DNA of 60,423 nt from Oligoflexus sp. (lineage in GTDB: Bacteria; Bdellovibrionota_B; Oligoflexia; Oligoflexales; Oligoflexaceae), in the NCBI GenBank assembly GCA_014377445.1, contig JACMPP010000054.1, positions 1 to 60,423 of the forward strand, read 5' to 3'. Under the pieces are notes generated by a model that had not been told where the DNA came from, searched no databases, and saw nothing but the letters and a program-made list of their open reading frames with translations. Positions 16,974 through 24,739 of the stretch are shown here, one piece after another. The stretch's first letter is position 1. Each line of letters starts with the position of its first letter. A program made the translations under genes and the position numbers.

Positions 16974-18236
16974 ATGGGAAATGTGAGCATTGTTGTTGGT
17001 GCCCAATGGGGTGACGAAGGCAAGGGAAAGTGGATCGATATCCTGGCTCGCGACGTTGAAATCGTGGCTCGCTTTCAAGGCGGGAACAATGCCGGTCACA
17101 CGCTCTATGTTGACGGCCAAAAAGTCGTTCTACACCAAATTCCCAGCGGAATCTTTCACGAAGGCAAAATATCGGCCCTCTGCTCGGGGGTTGTGGTCAA
17201 TCCATCCCAACTTCTCGTCGAAATCAAGAAGGTAGCCGCCTTCGTTCAACTGACTCCAGAACGCCTCTGGCTCTCGGCTCGTGCACACGTCATTTCTCCG
17301 TGGCACATCCATCTCGATAGCAAGACGGAAACCGAAGCGGCAAAGCCGATCGGTACGACAAAACGCGGCATCGGCCCCACATATGCCGAAAAAGCCAATC
17401 GCACAGGGATCCGTCTGGGTGACTACATCAATCCCATACGTCGTCAGGCTTGGTACGAAAGCCTCTCTCACACGACGCCGAAGTTTGCCGAACACAGAAA
17501 AGCTCATGCCGATCAGTGGCAGGAGTTTGACCAAGCGGCTGAGGCGCTGGCTCCCTTCGTGGTCGATGCCGAGCACATGGTTCGCGCTCAAATCAAAGCG
17601 GGCAAGCGGGCTCTTCTTGAAGGGGCCCAAGGCGCCCTTCTCGATATCAACCACGGCACCTACCCCTACGTGACCTCCAGCGAGACTGCTGCAGGCGGCG
17701 CGTTTGCAAGTCTTGGATTCTCGCCCAAGTCGATCGACAAAATCTACGGTGTGGCCAAAGCCTATGTGACCCGCGTGGGTTCAGGCGCTTTCCCTACCGA
17801 ATTGAAAGACAAAGTCGGCGAGCACCTCGCGACTCTTGGCAAAGAATTCGGCGCGACGACCGGTCGTCCCCGCCGCTGCGGTTGGCTCGATGCCGTTGCT
17901 TTGCGCTACAGCGGAGCGATCTCGGGTTATGATGGATTGATTCTCAACAAAATGGATATCCTCACGGGCCTTGACGAGATCAAAGTCTGTGTGGCCTACG
18001 AACATCCTGTTCACGGTCGCATCGAAGAATTCCCTTGGGATCACGAGATTCTGAGCGAATGCAAACCTATCTATAAGTCCTTCAAGGGTTGGACGGAAGA
18101 GCTGCCTCAAGGCGGTAAGATCAGCGACATGTCGGCGAATGCTCGGGCTTACGTTGACGGCGTGGAAGAGATCCTGGGCTATCCCGTTTCCATGGTTGGG
18201 ACGGGCGTGAATCGTCAGGACGCTCTGTTTCGTTAA
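16974..18236 (+). CDS. purA: Adenylosuccinate synthetase (PurA)
   Basis: Catalyses the GTP-dependent condensation of IMP with aspartate to adenylosuccinate, the substrate of PurB. Length 420 is normal. The phosphate-binding GDEGKGK is at residues 13-19 (catalytic Asp14) and the catalytic His42 is in GGNNAGHT. Further family blocks are QIPSG, GTTKRGIGPTYA, EGAQGALLDINHGTYPYVTSS and TTGRPRRCGWLD, all intact. It is divergent from purB and is followed after 20 bases by a strong terminator, so it forms a single-gene transcript. Confidence 0.97.
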   Translation: MGNVSIVVGAQWGDEGKGKWIDILARDVEIVARFQGGNNAGHTLYVDGQKVVLHQIPSGIFHEGKISALCSGVVVNPSQLLVEIKKVAAFVQLTPERLWLSARAHVISPWHIHLDSKTETEAAKPIGTTKRGIGPTYAEKANRTGIRLGDYINPIRRQAWYESLSHTTPKFAEHRKAHADQWQEFDQAAEALAPFVVDAEHMVRAQIKAGKRALLEGAQGALLDINHGTYPYVTSSETAAGGAFASLGFSPKSIDKIYGVAKAYVTRVGSGAFPTELKDKVGEHLATLGKEFGATTGRPRRCGWLDAVALRYSGAISGYDGLILNKMDILTGLDEIKVCVAYEHPVHGRIEEFPWDHEILSECKPIYKSFKGWTEELPQGGKISDMSANARAYVDGVEEILGYPVSMVGTGVNRQDALFR

Positions 18237-18256
18237 AAAATTTTTATTCCTATCGT

Positions 18257-18286
18257 AGAGCCGGGATATTTTCCCGGCTCTTTTTA
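18257..18286 (+). terminator. Rho-independent terminator of purA
   Basis: AGAGCCGGGA and TCCCGGCTCT pair over 10 bp with a 5-base loop and are followed by a T-rich tail. Confidence 0.9.
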
Positions 18287-18594
18287 TTTGTCCGGCCCCT
18301 ATGCGCATGTAGGCATGCTATTCAAATCCTTCAGCAGCAAAAGCTCTTGGTGGGAGAAGGCGACTAAAAAGACAAGAGGAAGGAAACGCTTAAAAAACTA
18401 AACATGCATGCCCTTATTCTGCTCGTTACCTACGAATTCCCTTCTCGTGTCAAATTTTAACATGACCAAGAATAAAGCCATAATGCCCGGAGTCCAAAGA
18501 GGATTGGTTTGAAGACCGGATCCTAATGACTACAGAGTATTATCGCAAGATTTTGAGCAAATTTTTACGGGGCGGGGACAGGATCGGACCGGCT
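18287..18594. other. Intergenic region between purA and a convergent lipoprotein gene
   Basis: No gene, repeat or RNA recognised. Short frames occur but none has a ribosome binding site and a recognisable product. Confidence 0.5.
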
Positions 18595-19563
18595 TCACTT
18601 CCACTGAAAATCTTTAACAACGATCTTGTAAACGTAGAGCTTATCGGCGGGATTCCAGTTCGTCATCAACTCCCAAATGAAGCGATTCGAAACGAGATTC
18701 TGATCGAGAAAGACCTTTGTGGTGTAGAACTGCGTAAGTTTGCAATTGCCACCGTCGATCGTAGCTTTGGCCACATCCGCGTCTTTACCGGCGCCGGCTG
18801 CATCGAGCTTGAACCAGCTTCTTTTTTCGTTGTCACCTGCGCCTTCGTTTTCGCCGGGCTTGATGATTCGCAAACCAAAGGTCGAAGCGTCGGACTTAGA
18901 GCTATCGTAATAGACATCAAAACCCTTCATCGTAAAGGTCTTGCGCTTCCCGTTCTCGCTTGCGGGCGTAATATCGAAACCATGATAGAAAGTTTCGTTG
19001 TCGAAAAATAGCGCGGATTGATTTCTCTTCCTCTCGACACCGATACGGCCATTGCCCCAATAGCCATCGATCTTCCAGCCTCGATTGAGAGCGATGCTCT
19101 TCGAGTTGGCATCGAACTTGATATCTTCGCCATTGAAGAGGACAAGATCCTTGTCTGTGACAGATCCCTTGCCTGTGCAACCCTCAGGAACACGCTCAAG
19201 CGCTGCAAGAGCGGCATCCTTAGCGCCCTGAGACTTGGCCGCTTCATCTTTGGCTTTCTGTGCCGCTTCATCTTTGGCTTTCTGTGCAGCCACCTCTTCG
19301 GCGCTCTTCTCGACTGTCCCCGTCGATGGACTCTGGGTCATCGGAACAGTCGATGGAGTCGAAGTTGGGGTCGATGGACTCACGACTGGCTTGGACGTGC
19401 TGTCGTCCTGGCCTGTGGTGCTTGAGTTAGAGCTGGCATTCGAATTAGCTGCTTTGCTTGTAGGAACAGGGGATCGAACAGGAGCTTCTGAACATGCGGT
19501 GAACAGGAAGGCACTGGCCAAAACGTATCGTTTTATTTGTGTCAGTCTGAAATTTTTTGGCAT
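18595..19563 (-). CDS. Putative lipoprotein with low-complexity linker and repeat
   Basis: A 322-residue protein with an N-terminal signal ending in FLFTAC, a good lipobox (lipidated Cys24). Residues 30-90 are Ser/Thr/Pro-rich. A short tandem repeat AQKAKDEA follows near residues 92-107 and continues into an Ala/Lys-rich helical stretch. The C-terminal about 190 residues form a globular domain starting near GCTGKGSVTDKDLVLF, rich in Trp, Tyr and beta-strand patterns, with two Cys that could be bonded. I do not recognise this domain. It lies alone and is divergent from the dienelactone hydrolase. Outer-membrane or periplasmic anchoring is inferred. Confidence 0.72.
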   Translation of the reverse strand: MPKNFRLTQIKRYVLASAFLFTACSEAPVRSPVPTSKAANSNASSNSSTTGQDDSTSKPVVSPSTPTSTPSTVPMTQSPSTGTVEKSAEEVAAQKAKDEAAQKAKDEAAKSQGAKDAALAALERVPEGCTGKGSVTDKDLVLFNGEDIKFDANSKSIALNRGWKIDGYWGNGRIGVERKRNQSALFFDNETFYHGFDITPASENGKRKTFTMKGFDVYYDSSKSDASTFGLRIIKPGENEGAGDNEKRSWFKLDAAGAGKDADVAKATIDGGNCKLTQFYTTKVFLDQNLVSNRFIWELMTNWNPADKLYVYKIVVKDFQWK

Positions 19564-19897
19564 ATTTTCCCCGGTCTGAATTCCACATGAATATCAAACA
19601 ATCTTATCGGCTTTTCACCCCGAAACCATTAGCGTAATTGGGATTTTTGAGAGTTGGGGAGACCGGCCCCCCAACGCCGTTCTTTTAATTCCCTGACTTT
19701 TCAGCGGAATTCCCTGACCAAATCCCGATCATCGTTCGACAGTTTGCGCTTGAGACGGGTGTTTAAGCCTATTTGGGAGATTTGGTTTTAGACCTTGTAC
19801 AACTTGTTTCTTGAACAGGCTTGCCTTTTATGCGACCGTCAGCCCATACATTTTTCCTCTACTTTGTCTCTTCATTCTGTGCGAAAGGACCTCAAAA
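19564..19897. other. Divergent intergenic region, lipoprotein gene and dienelactone hydrolase
   Basis: No coding region is supported. It must contain the promoters of both flanking genes. An upstream in-frame extension of the hydrolase reaches 19811 but would place 29 residues before a well-formed signal peptide, so it is rejected. Confidence 0.45.
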
Positions 19898-20683
19898 ATG
19901 TTGTTGAAGAAATCTATTGGCATCTTGACGACCGCAGCTCTCCTCCTGGGCAGCTCAGCCATGGCAGCTGTGAATAGCAAAAAAATCATCTATAAAAAAG
20001 GCCCTGAGTCTTTTGAAGGCGTCTTGTACACTCCGGATTCTGTTCGTGGCAAAGCGCCTGGCATTCTGATGGTCGCCAACTGGATGGGCCTGACGGACGA
20101 AACCAAAGCTCAGGCTGAACGTTTTGCAAATCTCGGCTATGTGGTTTTCACTGCGGATATCTATGGCAAGGGAAAAAACCCCAAGTCCATGGATGAAGCA
20201 GGCAAACTTGCCGGCAAATACAAGGGCGATCGCAAACTCTTCCGCGAGCACCTTGTTCTTGGCCTCGATGAACTGAAGAAGCAGACGAATGTCGACACGA
20301 GCAAACTCGCGGCCGTCGGTTACTGTTTTGGCGGAACAGGCGTGATTGAACTGGCTCGCACAGGCGCGGATTTGAAAGGGGTTATGAGCTTCCACGGCGG
20401 CCTCGACAGCCCAACTCCAGCCGATGGCAAGAACATCAAAGCACATGTGATCGCGTTTCACGGCGCCGATGATCCCTACAATAAGCCCGAAGACGTCGCC
20501 GCTTTCGAAAAAGAGATGCGCGACAGCAAAGTCGACTGGCAACTCGTGAAGTTCGGCAACGCGGTGCATAGCTTCACCGAAAAAGCGGCGGGAACCGACA
20601 ACAGCAAAGGCGCAGCTTACAACGAAAAAGCCGATCAGCGTTCGTTCACTGATGCTGAGCAGTTCCTTAAAGAGACTCTTTAA
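19898..20683 (+). CDS. Secreted dienelactone hydrolase-family protein
   Basis: Alpha/beta-hydrolase of the dienelactone hydrolase family, 261 residues with a signal peptide of about 23 residues (ending AMAA). The Cys-Asp-His triad can be read: Cys143 in GYCFGG, Asp191/192 in FHGADDPY and His224 in AVHSF. The FTADIYG and KFGNAVHSF blocks are also typical. Known members hydrolyse dienelactones in aromatic degradation, but many secreted relatives have unknown ester or thioester substrates. The ATG at 19898 has AAAGGA 8 bases upstream. No co-transcribed neighbour is seen; a regulator fragment follows within 20 bases. Confidence 0.9.
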   Translation: MLLKKSIGILTTAALLLGSSAMAAVNSKKIIYKKGPESFEGVLYTPDSVRGKAPGILMVANWMGLTDETKAQAERFANLGYVVFTADIYGKGKNPKSMDEAGKLAGKYKGDRKLFREHLVLGLDELKKQTNVDTSKLAAVGYCFGGTGVIELARTGADLKGVMSFHGGLDSPTPADGKNIKAHVIAFHGADDPYNKPEDVAAFEKEMRDSKVDWQLVKFGNAVHSFTEKAAGTDNSKGAAYNEKADQRSFTDAEQFLKETL

Positions 20684-20702
20684 GACCCACAGCGCCTGTT
20701 GC

Positions 20703-20924
20703 CAGAAAGCCCTCGGTCTGTCCGTGCGGATGTCCGCTTACTTTCGTTGCCTGGTCGCCTTGAATCAGGCAAGCGATGATGAAGAAAAACACGAACTCTT
20801 CAAGACACTCACCCGCCTCGCGCCTCTGACTCGTCGTTATGAGCTCGAGGCCGATGCGGTCGAATACATTCAGCATTGGATCTATCCGGTTCTGCGCGAG
20901 ATGGTTTCCACTGTCTTTTTTTGA
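20703..20924 (+). pseudogene. Remnant of a TIGR02147-family protein
   Basis: The frame gives QKALGLSVRMSAYFRCLVAL, then NQASDDEEKHELFKTL and, near the end, EYIQHWIYPVLREMV. This matches, as I recall it, the centre of TIGR02147 proteins (ALxLxxxExxYFexLVxFNQAKTxEEK...HWYYxxIREL), common in Bdellovibrio and Fibrobacter. The N-terminal third with the helix-turn-helix start and the C-terminal half are missing, and there is no ribosome binding site near the ATG at 20730. It is a residue of a deleted gene, lying between the hydrolase and the nuclease. Confidence 0.6.
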
Positions 20925-20925
20925 T

Positions 20926-22017
20926 TTAGGGCCGAACGACTGCGGGAAACTTGAGATAAGAGGCTGCTTCAATCGCCGGGATCGTGGCGAGGTAGTCGTC
21001 CACCTTCTCCGATTGCGTGACATCCCCTTTTATGCGCCCTCCATTGGCCTGCTCTTTACAACGACGCGTTTCATCGCTGAGAGGAGCTGCGCCATTCGAT
21101 AGAACGTTCGGCATAATCACGGCTTTGACGAGATAAGGTTTATCCCGGCTCATGTCGTCCCAGGCGAAGACCGCTTTGAAGTTGGACTTGGGCACCGCAA
21201 TATTCTGATCCGGACCAATGTAACTCGGCTTATTGTCATAGATAGGGCCCGCGACGACCCAGAGGTTTTTGTAGGTTCCTTTGACGATCCAGTCCTGAAT
21301 CTCGATTTCGAGCTTTCTCCAGATGACCTGATTGAGAAAGGAAACCTGAGGAATGATGTTGGTCATATAAAAGGTCGCGGCATTGTCTTCCTGATTGGCT
21401 TGACGATCGCTGGAGGCCACCTGGTGCCCACGATCGAAACAAGTCCCCGAGTAGTCGGCGGTGGTGACGGGCTTAACGTCGGTTTCTGAAACGTATTCTT
21501 TCAAATCAGGATCAGCGACAAAGGTCTTCTGACGACCCATGATCACCAGTTGGTCAAGATTCATCAACCAGGCAACCCAGTTAATGTTGCGAGTCTTTTT
21601 GTTCCAGGACAGGACATACTGGGGCCGCGAAATAATCCAATTCTCGGCGCTGGACGTGAGGGTCACGAGGCCGTAGGGCAGGTTCTTGTTTTTGGTCGGA
21701 TCCGCTTCACCGATAAAAACCGGTTTCGCGACGGATTTGATTTCCTGTTGGTCCGAGACTTCAGAATTGCTGCCCGGGAGAGCGCCCATTTCGGGAGTCG
21801 TTGGCTCAATACCACCTTCGCCGGCTTTGGGCGTGTCTGAGGGCGTATAGGGGGGCATCGCGCTGCCCGCTCCCGCAGCGTCAGCGTTCGCAGGAACGAC
21901 GATTGGACCTGGACTCTTGTCCGGCCTCCCCGAGTGTCCGGGAAGCCTGAGGTTGTAGCCACCGCTTTGACACGCAAGTGTCGTGAGGAGGAAGGCGAAT
22001 GATATGAGTTTCAACAT
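20926..22017 (-). CDS. DNA/RNA non-specific endonuclease, lipoprotein
   Basis: NucA/Serratia-nuclease family enzyme of 363 residues, which cleaves DNA and RNA outside the cytoplasm. The catalytic block TCFDRGHQVASSDR (DRGH motif with the general-base His) is near residue 190, followed by NDAATFYMTNIIPQ-like sequence (EDNAATFYMTNIIPQ) and the metal-ligand Asn in FLNQVIWRKLE. The start at 22017 gives a signal peptide with lipobox LTLAC, so the enzyme is probably anchored by lipid; the frame up to 22074 adds 19 polar residues. A Pro/Gly-rich linker of about 80 residues separates the anchor from the catalytic domain. In a predator or scavenger it could digest prey nucleic acid; that is inference. 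Confidence 0.92.
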   Translation of the reverse strand: MLKLISFAFLLTTLACQSGGYNLRLPGHSGRPDKSPGPIVVPANADAAGAGSAMPPYTPSDTPKAGEGGIEPTTPEMGALPGSNSEVSDQQEIKSVAKPVFIGEADPTKNKNLPYGLVTLTSSAENWIISRPQYVLSWNKKTRNINWVAWLMNLDQLVIMGRQKTFVADPDLKEYVSETDVKPVTTADYSGTCFDRGHQVASSDRQANQEDNAATFYMTNIIPQVSFLNQVIWRKLEIEIQDWIVKGTYKNLWVVAGPIYDNKPSYIGPDQNIAVPKSNFKAVFAWDDMSRDKPYLVKAVIMPNVLSNGAAPLSDETRRCKEQANGGRIKGDVTQSEKVDDYLATIPAIEAASYLKFPAVVRP

Positions 22018-22291
22018 GGCTCGAGTCCTTCTCGCGGTGGAGGCTGCAGAGGAGGCATCGGAATTTTTATCCACATCGTGAGCGGCAAATCGATCGCGGC
22101 AATTGAATTCGTTGGGAATGCGAAAGGATTATCCAAGGCAAAGGAAAGCTGCGCTATACAAATGCTAATTTATGGGATTTTTTCCTTGAAATTTTACTAT
22201 TCATTTTTCGGGGGAAATGTGCGCTTTTTTGCAAAGCACCACATGGGCCTTATACAATGACATCACTCCCTCCCCCAATCTGCCGACACCA

Positions 22292-22396
22292 ATGAATGAT
22301 TATGTTAGCAAACCCATCGAGCCCAAATCACTGGAAAAAGTCCTTAATAAATGGCTTGGTGACGAAGTCGAAAAGGTCCTGAGTGTCACAGCCTAA
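22292..22396 (+). pseudogene. C-terminal fragment of a response-regulator receiver domain
   Basis: The frame MNDYVSKPIEPKSLEKVLNKW, ending at TAA at 22394, is the last strand and helix of a CheY-like receiver as found at the end of hybrid kinases (GMDDYVSKPI pattern, with the conserved Lys-Pro). The upstream frame does not continue the fold, so only about 34 residues remain. It precedes the HPt-like gene at 22438 by 41 bases, the arrangement expected from a phosphorelay operon whose first gene was deleted. Confidence 0.7.
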
Positions 22397-22437
22397 GTTT
22401 AAATTTAGCCAAATAGAGAAAGGAGTTTAAACAAAAA

Positions 22438-22854
22438 ATGGATGATTCCAATGCCCCTCCCAAGAAGCATCTCTTTACAAAAATGAACTACCTGCTCGAT
22501 TTGGATCACCTTCAAGGACTAGAAGCTATCGCGCCAATGGGCGATGTTGAAAAATTTATGTCAGATTTGTGTGTGCTCTTTCTCAAAGGCGCACCCATGC
22601 GCATCCAGGAATTGGATGAGGCCCTTAAAAAAGCGGAGTTTAAGGGCATCACGGGGGCCAGTTATCAACTGCGTGGTCTCTGCTCCAGCATCGGAGCCAA
22701 GTACTTGGTCGATCTCTGTCAGCAGATGGAACTTGCCACTACGGGCAAAAACCTGCCTTTGTGCCGAACGATTGGCGAACAATTGAAAGATTCTTTTCTT
22801 GTCACTCGCGATCAGGTTCAAGCCTACAACGCTCAGCTTCCCAAGAAGTCTTAA
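22438..22854 (+). CDS. HPt-like domain protein lacking the phospho-accepting histidine
   Basis: A 138-residue protein with the four-helix pattern of an HPt domain over residues about 20-115: LLDLDHLQGLEAIAP, FLKGAPMRIQELDEALK and SYQLRGLCSSIGAKYL. In HPt proteins the last block reads AHxLKGSSxxxGA; here the phosphorylated His is Tyr76, while the following Leu, basic residue and Gly are kept. It therefore cannot transfer phosphate in the usual way and may be a binding or inhibitory relic. A GAAAGGAG site lies about 12 bases before the ATG. The receiver fragment upstream points to a decayed relay. Confidence 0.75.
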   Translation: MDDSNAPPKKHLFTKMNYLLDLDHLQGLEAIAPMGDVEKFMSDLCVLFLKGAPMRIQELDEALKKAEFKGITGASYQLRGLCSSIGAKYLVDLCQQMELATTGKNLPLCRTIGEQLKDSFLVTRDQVQAYNAQLPKKS

Positions 22855-23068
22855 GTCTCAGCGCGCAAATCGTCCTGACTTTCTCTGAAAAAGCATCAAA
22901 AATGACCCCCAAAAAACACTCATGCGTGATCGTGATGAATACGAATATTCTCCGTATTCTCAATATATTAGCACGAAGTCTGCAAAGTCGACGCTTGAAT
23001 CACATGGCACAAGAGAGCAGAAACAAGTGAGTTAAGAAATCTCTGGTATCAGAATCAGGAGGATGACG

Positions 23069-23596
23069 ATGGGACTTTTCGACTTTATCAAAGACATTGG
23101 TTTCGGCGGCAAGGACGACCAAGAAGACAAGATTGAAGCGAGCATTATCGAGGCTGTTAAAAAGTCTTCGCTGAACGTCAAAGATTTTACCCTCAAGCTC
23201 GACAAGGGTATGGCCACGATTGGTGGCACAGCGGCTAGCCTCAAAGACTCCGAACTTGTGCGTCTCATCGTAGGCAATCACCAGGGAGTCGAGAAGGTGA
23301 ATGACGACGGTCTGAAGGTGGTTCCCGCCACGCCTACGCCTTTGATCAATTCCCAGGCGGCCTCAGCGCCCAGCCCGACGGCCAGCGCGCAGACGAATGC
23401 TTCTCAACCGTCTAAGATGGTTGCTGTGAAAAAGGGTGACACCCTTTCGAAAATCGCTAAGGAACAACTTGGCAATGCCAATCGTTATCCTGAAATTTTC
23501 GAGGCCAATCGACCTATGCTGAAAGATCCCGACGAAATCTTCCCGGGTCAGATTCTTCGCATCCCGAGCGATGCCTTAAATATGGCGGCTCACTGA
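23069..23596 (+). CDS. BON-LysM domain protein (Kbp/YgaU-like)
   Basis: A 175-residue soluble protein: MGLFDFIKDIGFGGK at the start, a BON domain at about residues 20-85 (EASIIEAVKKSSLNV, then ATIGGTAASLKDSELV and VEKVNDDG), an Ala/Ser/Pro-rich linker, and a LysM domain at about 120-168 (VKKGDTLSKIAKE, RYPEIFEANRPML, FPGQILRIP). The order and length match YgaU/Kbp, a potassium-binding stress protein in E. coli. The ATG at 23069 is used because AGGAGG ends 6 bases upstream; the ATG at 23063 would touch it. It ends at its own terminator. Confidence 0.93.
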   Translation: MGLFDFIKDIGFGGKDDQEDKIEASIIEAVKKSSLNVKDFTLKLDKGMATIGGTAASLKDSELVRLIVGNHQGVEKVNDDGLKVVPATPTPLINSQAASAPSPTASAQTNASQPSKMVAVKKGDTLSKIAKEQLGNANRYPEIFEANRPMLKDPDEIFPGQILRIPSDALNMAAH

Positions 23597-23622
23597 GCGT
23601 CGTCATTTGTACAAAAAAAGCA

Positions 23623-23652
23623 GCGAGTGGTTTTTTCCACTCGCCGTTTTTT
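23623..23652. terminator. Terminator between the BON-LysM gene and the yihY-like gene
   Basis: GCGAGTGG and CCACTCGC pair over 8 bp with a TTTTTT loop and a run of six T on the plus strand. On the minus strand A-rich sequence in the flanks gives a weaker T run, so it may also stop the convergent gene. Confidence 0.8.
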
Positions 23653-23667
23653 ATAAAAATATTTTTA

Positions 23668-24708
23668 TCACGTCTCAACAGCTTTCGATTCACCCGACTT
23701 CGCTTCGCCCGGAGTGACGGGTGGAGGATTCATCGAAGGCACGGTATCGGCCTTCAAAGCACCTCGCTGACCCATGGGTCGCTCAGGTCCTGTCGTTGAA
23801 TCGGCGAGAGTCTGATGCTCCATTTCTGCGTTCACTTCCGCGCTCAAAAGCACAGCATAGGAAACGAGGTAGAACCAAAGGAGTAGGATGACGACACCCG
23901 AGAGACTGCCATAAGTTGCGTTATAGCTGCCGAATTTCTTCACGTAGAAGGCAAAGCCTGCGGATGCGACGAGAATGAGAGTTGTTCCCAGCACAGCCCC
24001 GACGGAAACCCAACGCCATTTCGCAGTTGCCCGGGAGGGTCCAAAACGATTCACGACGGCAATCGCAAAAGCAAACAGACCGGCGAGCAGAGGCCAGCGC
24101 AGGGCCAGCAGAACATCATTGGCAAAGGAACCGATGCCGATGAAATCCATCACGACCGGCAGGACCACGATCAAACTTACCGCTACGATAATAGCGACGA
24201 CGGCTCCGAGCGTCAGTCCAAGTGACCAGAGATTGAGTTTTATAAACCCGCGTTTCTCCGGCTCGTCGTAAACGATGTTCAAAGATTTCATGATCGATTT
24301 CGTGCCGGCGGACGCGGTCCAGAGGGCGACGATGATACTCACCAATGCGCCGATACCGAGAGCCGAGGGTGGATTGCTGATAATCGAATGCAGTTGAGTC
24401 GAGATCACTGCCGCCGCATCGCTGGGGATCACGCGCGCAATGGCATTAATCTGCTGCTCAAGATCGACGGGATCAGCAATAAATCCGTAGATAGAGACTG
24501 TCGCGATCAAAAGCGGAAAGATCGAAAAGAGAGCGTAGTAGGCACAGGCCGCTGCCACCATGCCGATATCATCGTCGTCAATCTCCGATTTCACGCGCTT
24601 AAAGATTTCGATCCAATCCCGCTTGGCAAGCCTTAAGGGGCTCTTAGCATCGGGATAGGTTTTGCCCTCTACTGAGTGTCGTACAGCATCCGGCGTCGTC
24701 GCAACCAT
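23668..24708 (-). CDS. YihY/BrkB-family inner-membrane protein
   Basis: A 346-residue membrane protein of the YihY (BrkB) family. After a cytoplasmic segment (KRDWIEIFKRVKSEI) the family block DDIGMVAAACAYYALFSIFPL starts the first of six predicted helices; GALVSIIVALWTASAGTKSI and NATYGSLSGVVILLLWFYLVS are the other diagnostic blocks. The C-terminal about 45 residues are cytoplasmic and Pro/Ala/Glu-rich. The start at 24708 has GAGGAGG 8 bases upstream; the longer frame to 24876 would extend over the end of the neighbouring gene. It follows the secreted hydrolase gene by 31 bases and is probably co-transcribed. The role of the family is not settled; transport of an unknown solute is often proposed. 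Confidence 0.9.
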   Translation of the reverse strand: MVATTPDAVRHSVEGKTYPDAKSPLRLAKRDWIEIFKRVKSEIDDDDIGMVAAACAYYALFSIFPLLIATVSIYGFIADPVDLEQQINAIARVIPSDAAAVISTQLHSIISNPPSALGIGALVSIIVALWTASAGTKSIMKSLNIVYDEPEKRGFIKLNLWSLGLTLGAVVAIIVAVSLIVVLPVVMDFIGIGSFANDVLLALRWPLLAGLFAFAIAVVNRFGPSRATAKWRWVSVGAVLGTTLILVASAGFAFYVKKFGSYNATYGSLSGVVILLLWFYLVSYAVLLSAEVNAEMEHQTLADSTTGPERPMGQRGALKADTVPSMNPPPVTPGEAKSGESKAVET

Positions 24709-24739
24709 GAGATGATCCTCCTCGTAGGAAATATGGGGT

